Shown piece by piece: positions 5,918-6,441 of a stretch of 6,441 nucleotides of DNA. How positions within the stretch are numbered: the stretch's first letter is position 1; every line of letters begins with the position of its first letter. The stretch is from Methylococcaceae bacterium. Its GTDB lineage: Bacteria; Pseudomonadota; Gammaproteobacteria; Methylococcales; Methylococcaceae. The stretch is taken from assembly GCA_005792805.1 (NCBI GenBank), contig SXQV01000026.1, positions 1 to 6,441 on the forward strand, in the 5' to 3' direction. The translations under genes were made by a program, and so were the position numbers. Under the pieces are notes generated by a model. The model did not search any database. It was not told where the DNA came from and worked only from the letters and a program-made list of their open reading frames with translations.

Positions 5918-6441
5918 GCAACGGTCTCCATCAGGGCGGCGGCAAAGGCCTGAGCCATTTCGTCCAGCTCCGCCCGGGATCTGATCTCGGTAACGGCAAT
6001 CAGGAGATGTCTGCCACGATCTGATTCCGGGCCCTCGACCGCGAAACCGGCAAAGATACCCCGGATTCTCAGTCTTTCGAGAAGTGGCGCCGCCGCACAA
6101 GGCAGTGTCAGCATGAACTCGTTGAAGAACGGACGGCTGAAAGTGAGCTCGACGCCCGGCAATGCCGTGAGCTGTCTGGCCAGATAATGGGCTTTTTCGG
6201 CATTGAGTGCAGCAAGCCGGGCAAATCCTGTTTCGCCCAGTAACGATAAAAAGATGGTTGCTCTGATCGCGTGCAAGGCTTGATTGGAGCAGATATGGCT
6301 GGTCGCTTTTTCCCGGGCGATGTGCTGTTCGCGCTCTTCCTTGACGAGCGCATAAAGCTCGCGGCCCTGCTTGTTGACGATATGGCCGACAATTCGGCCA
6401 GGCAGGTATTTTTCATACGCTGGGGCCGTTGCGATAACGCC
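5914..6441 (-). CDS. gcvPA: Glycine dehydrogenase (decarboxylating) subunit 1, C-terminal part; gene continues past the right edge
   Basis: The visible 175 residues are roughly the last 40 percent of a protein that is usually about 440-450 residues long. The frame is open through the right edge (first visible codon Gly at 6441-6439), so the start lies outside. This subunit pairs with GcvPB to make the alpha2beta2 P-protein of the glycine cleavage system. Family motifs visible are LPGRIVG (visible residues 13-19), REQHIAREKATSHICSNQAL (37-56) and the alanine-rich helical region after it. The last motif normally reads REQHIRRxKATSNICTxQ, so the Ala, His and Ser here are departures. The rest is typical of the PLP-fold small domain: FFNEFMLTLP and a GIFAGF segment near the end. 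The stop TGA overlaps the gcvPB start by four bases. gcvT and gcvH would be expected upstream, beyond the window, and a glycine riboswitch, if present, would also lie there. Confidence 0.96.
   Translation of the reverse strand, partial: GVIATAPAYEKYLPGRIVGHIVNKQGRELYALVKEEREQHIAREKATSHICSNQALHAIRATIFLSLLGETGFARLAALNAEKAHYLARQLTALPGVELTFSRPFFNEFMLTLPCAAAPLLERLRIRGIFAGFAVEGPESDRGRHLLIAVTEIRSRAELDEMAQAFAAALMETVA

Noticed and set aside
5918..6100. Longer gcvPB starting at 6100 (520 residues)
   Set aside because: The extra 61 codons lie entirely within gcvPA in another frame, and the ATGA start at 5917 has a good ribosome binding site and fits the family length.

Overview
The window looks like a piece of chromosome from a Gram-negative proteobacterium with mid-50s to high-50s percent GC by eye. 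The evidence is a C-terminal-Phe outer-membrane barrel, a transmembrane chemoreceptor and a glycine decarboxylase split into two subunit genes. The combination of split GcvPA/GcvPB with a Bbp2-type porin recalls sulfur- or iron-oxidising and C1-metabolising gamma-like proteobacteria, but I cannot fix the genus from the sequence. I see no insertion sequence, phage, CRISPR, tRNA or rRNA signal.

Layout. Positions 1-13 probably hold the first codons of a minus-strand gene leaving the left edge, with a good ribosome binding site. Positions 14-226 are a divergent intergenic region of about 210 bp, rich in short inverted repeats and without a recognised RNA family. A small exported or membrane-anchored protein of unknown function follows on the plus strand (227-787). 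Next comes a 150 bp gap with two inverted repeats, and then a 702-residue methyl-accepting chemotaxis protein (938-3046, plus) with a large periplasmic Cache-like sensor and a WspA-like signalling tip. It converges on a minus-strand block that reads from the right edge as gcvPA (3' part only), gcvPB and a Bbp2-family porin. The two gcvP genes overlap by 4 bp (ATGA). The porin starts 47 bp after gcvPB with no convincing terminator between.

How the genes work together. GcvPA and GcvPB form the PLP-dependent P-protein of the glycine cleavage system, which decarboxylates glycine and passes the aminomethyl group to GcvH. The porin may be co-transcribed with them, but a functional link is not shown. 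The receptor and the small upstream protein are not obviously connected to glycine metabolism. The receptor's closest resemblance, in its tip sequence, is to receptors that feed Wsp-type systems controlling cyclic-di-GMP, so it need not be a swimming-chemotaxis receptor.

This is mostly ordinary chromosomal content. The points most worth a second look are the structured divergent leader at 14-205, the unusual residues at the receptor's signalling tip (Arg559 and Val556), and the porin placed at the end of the glycine-cleavage genes.
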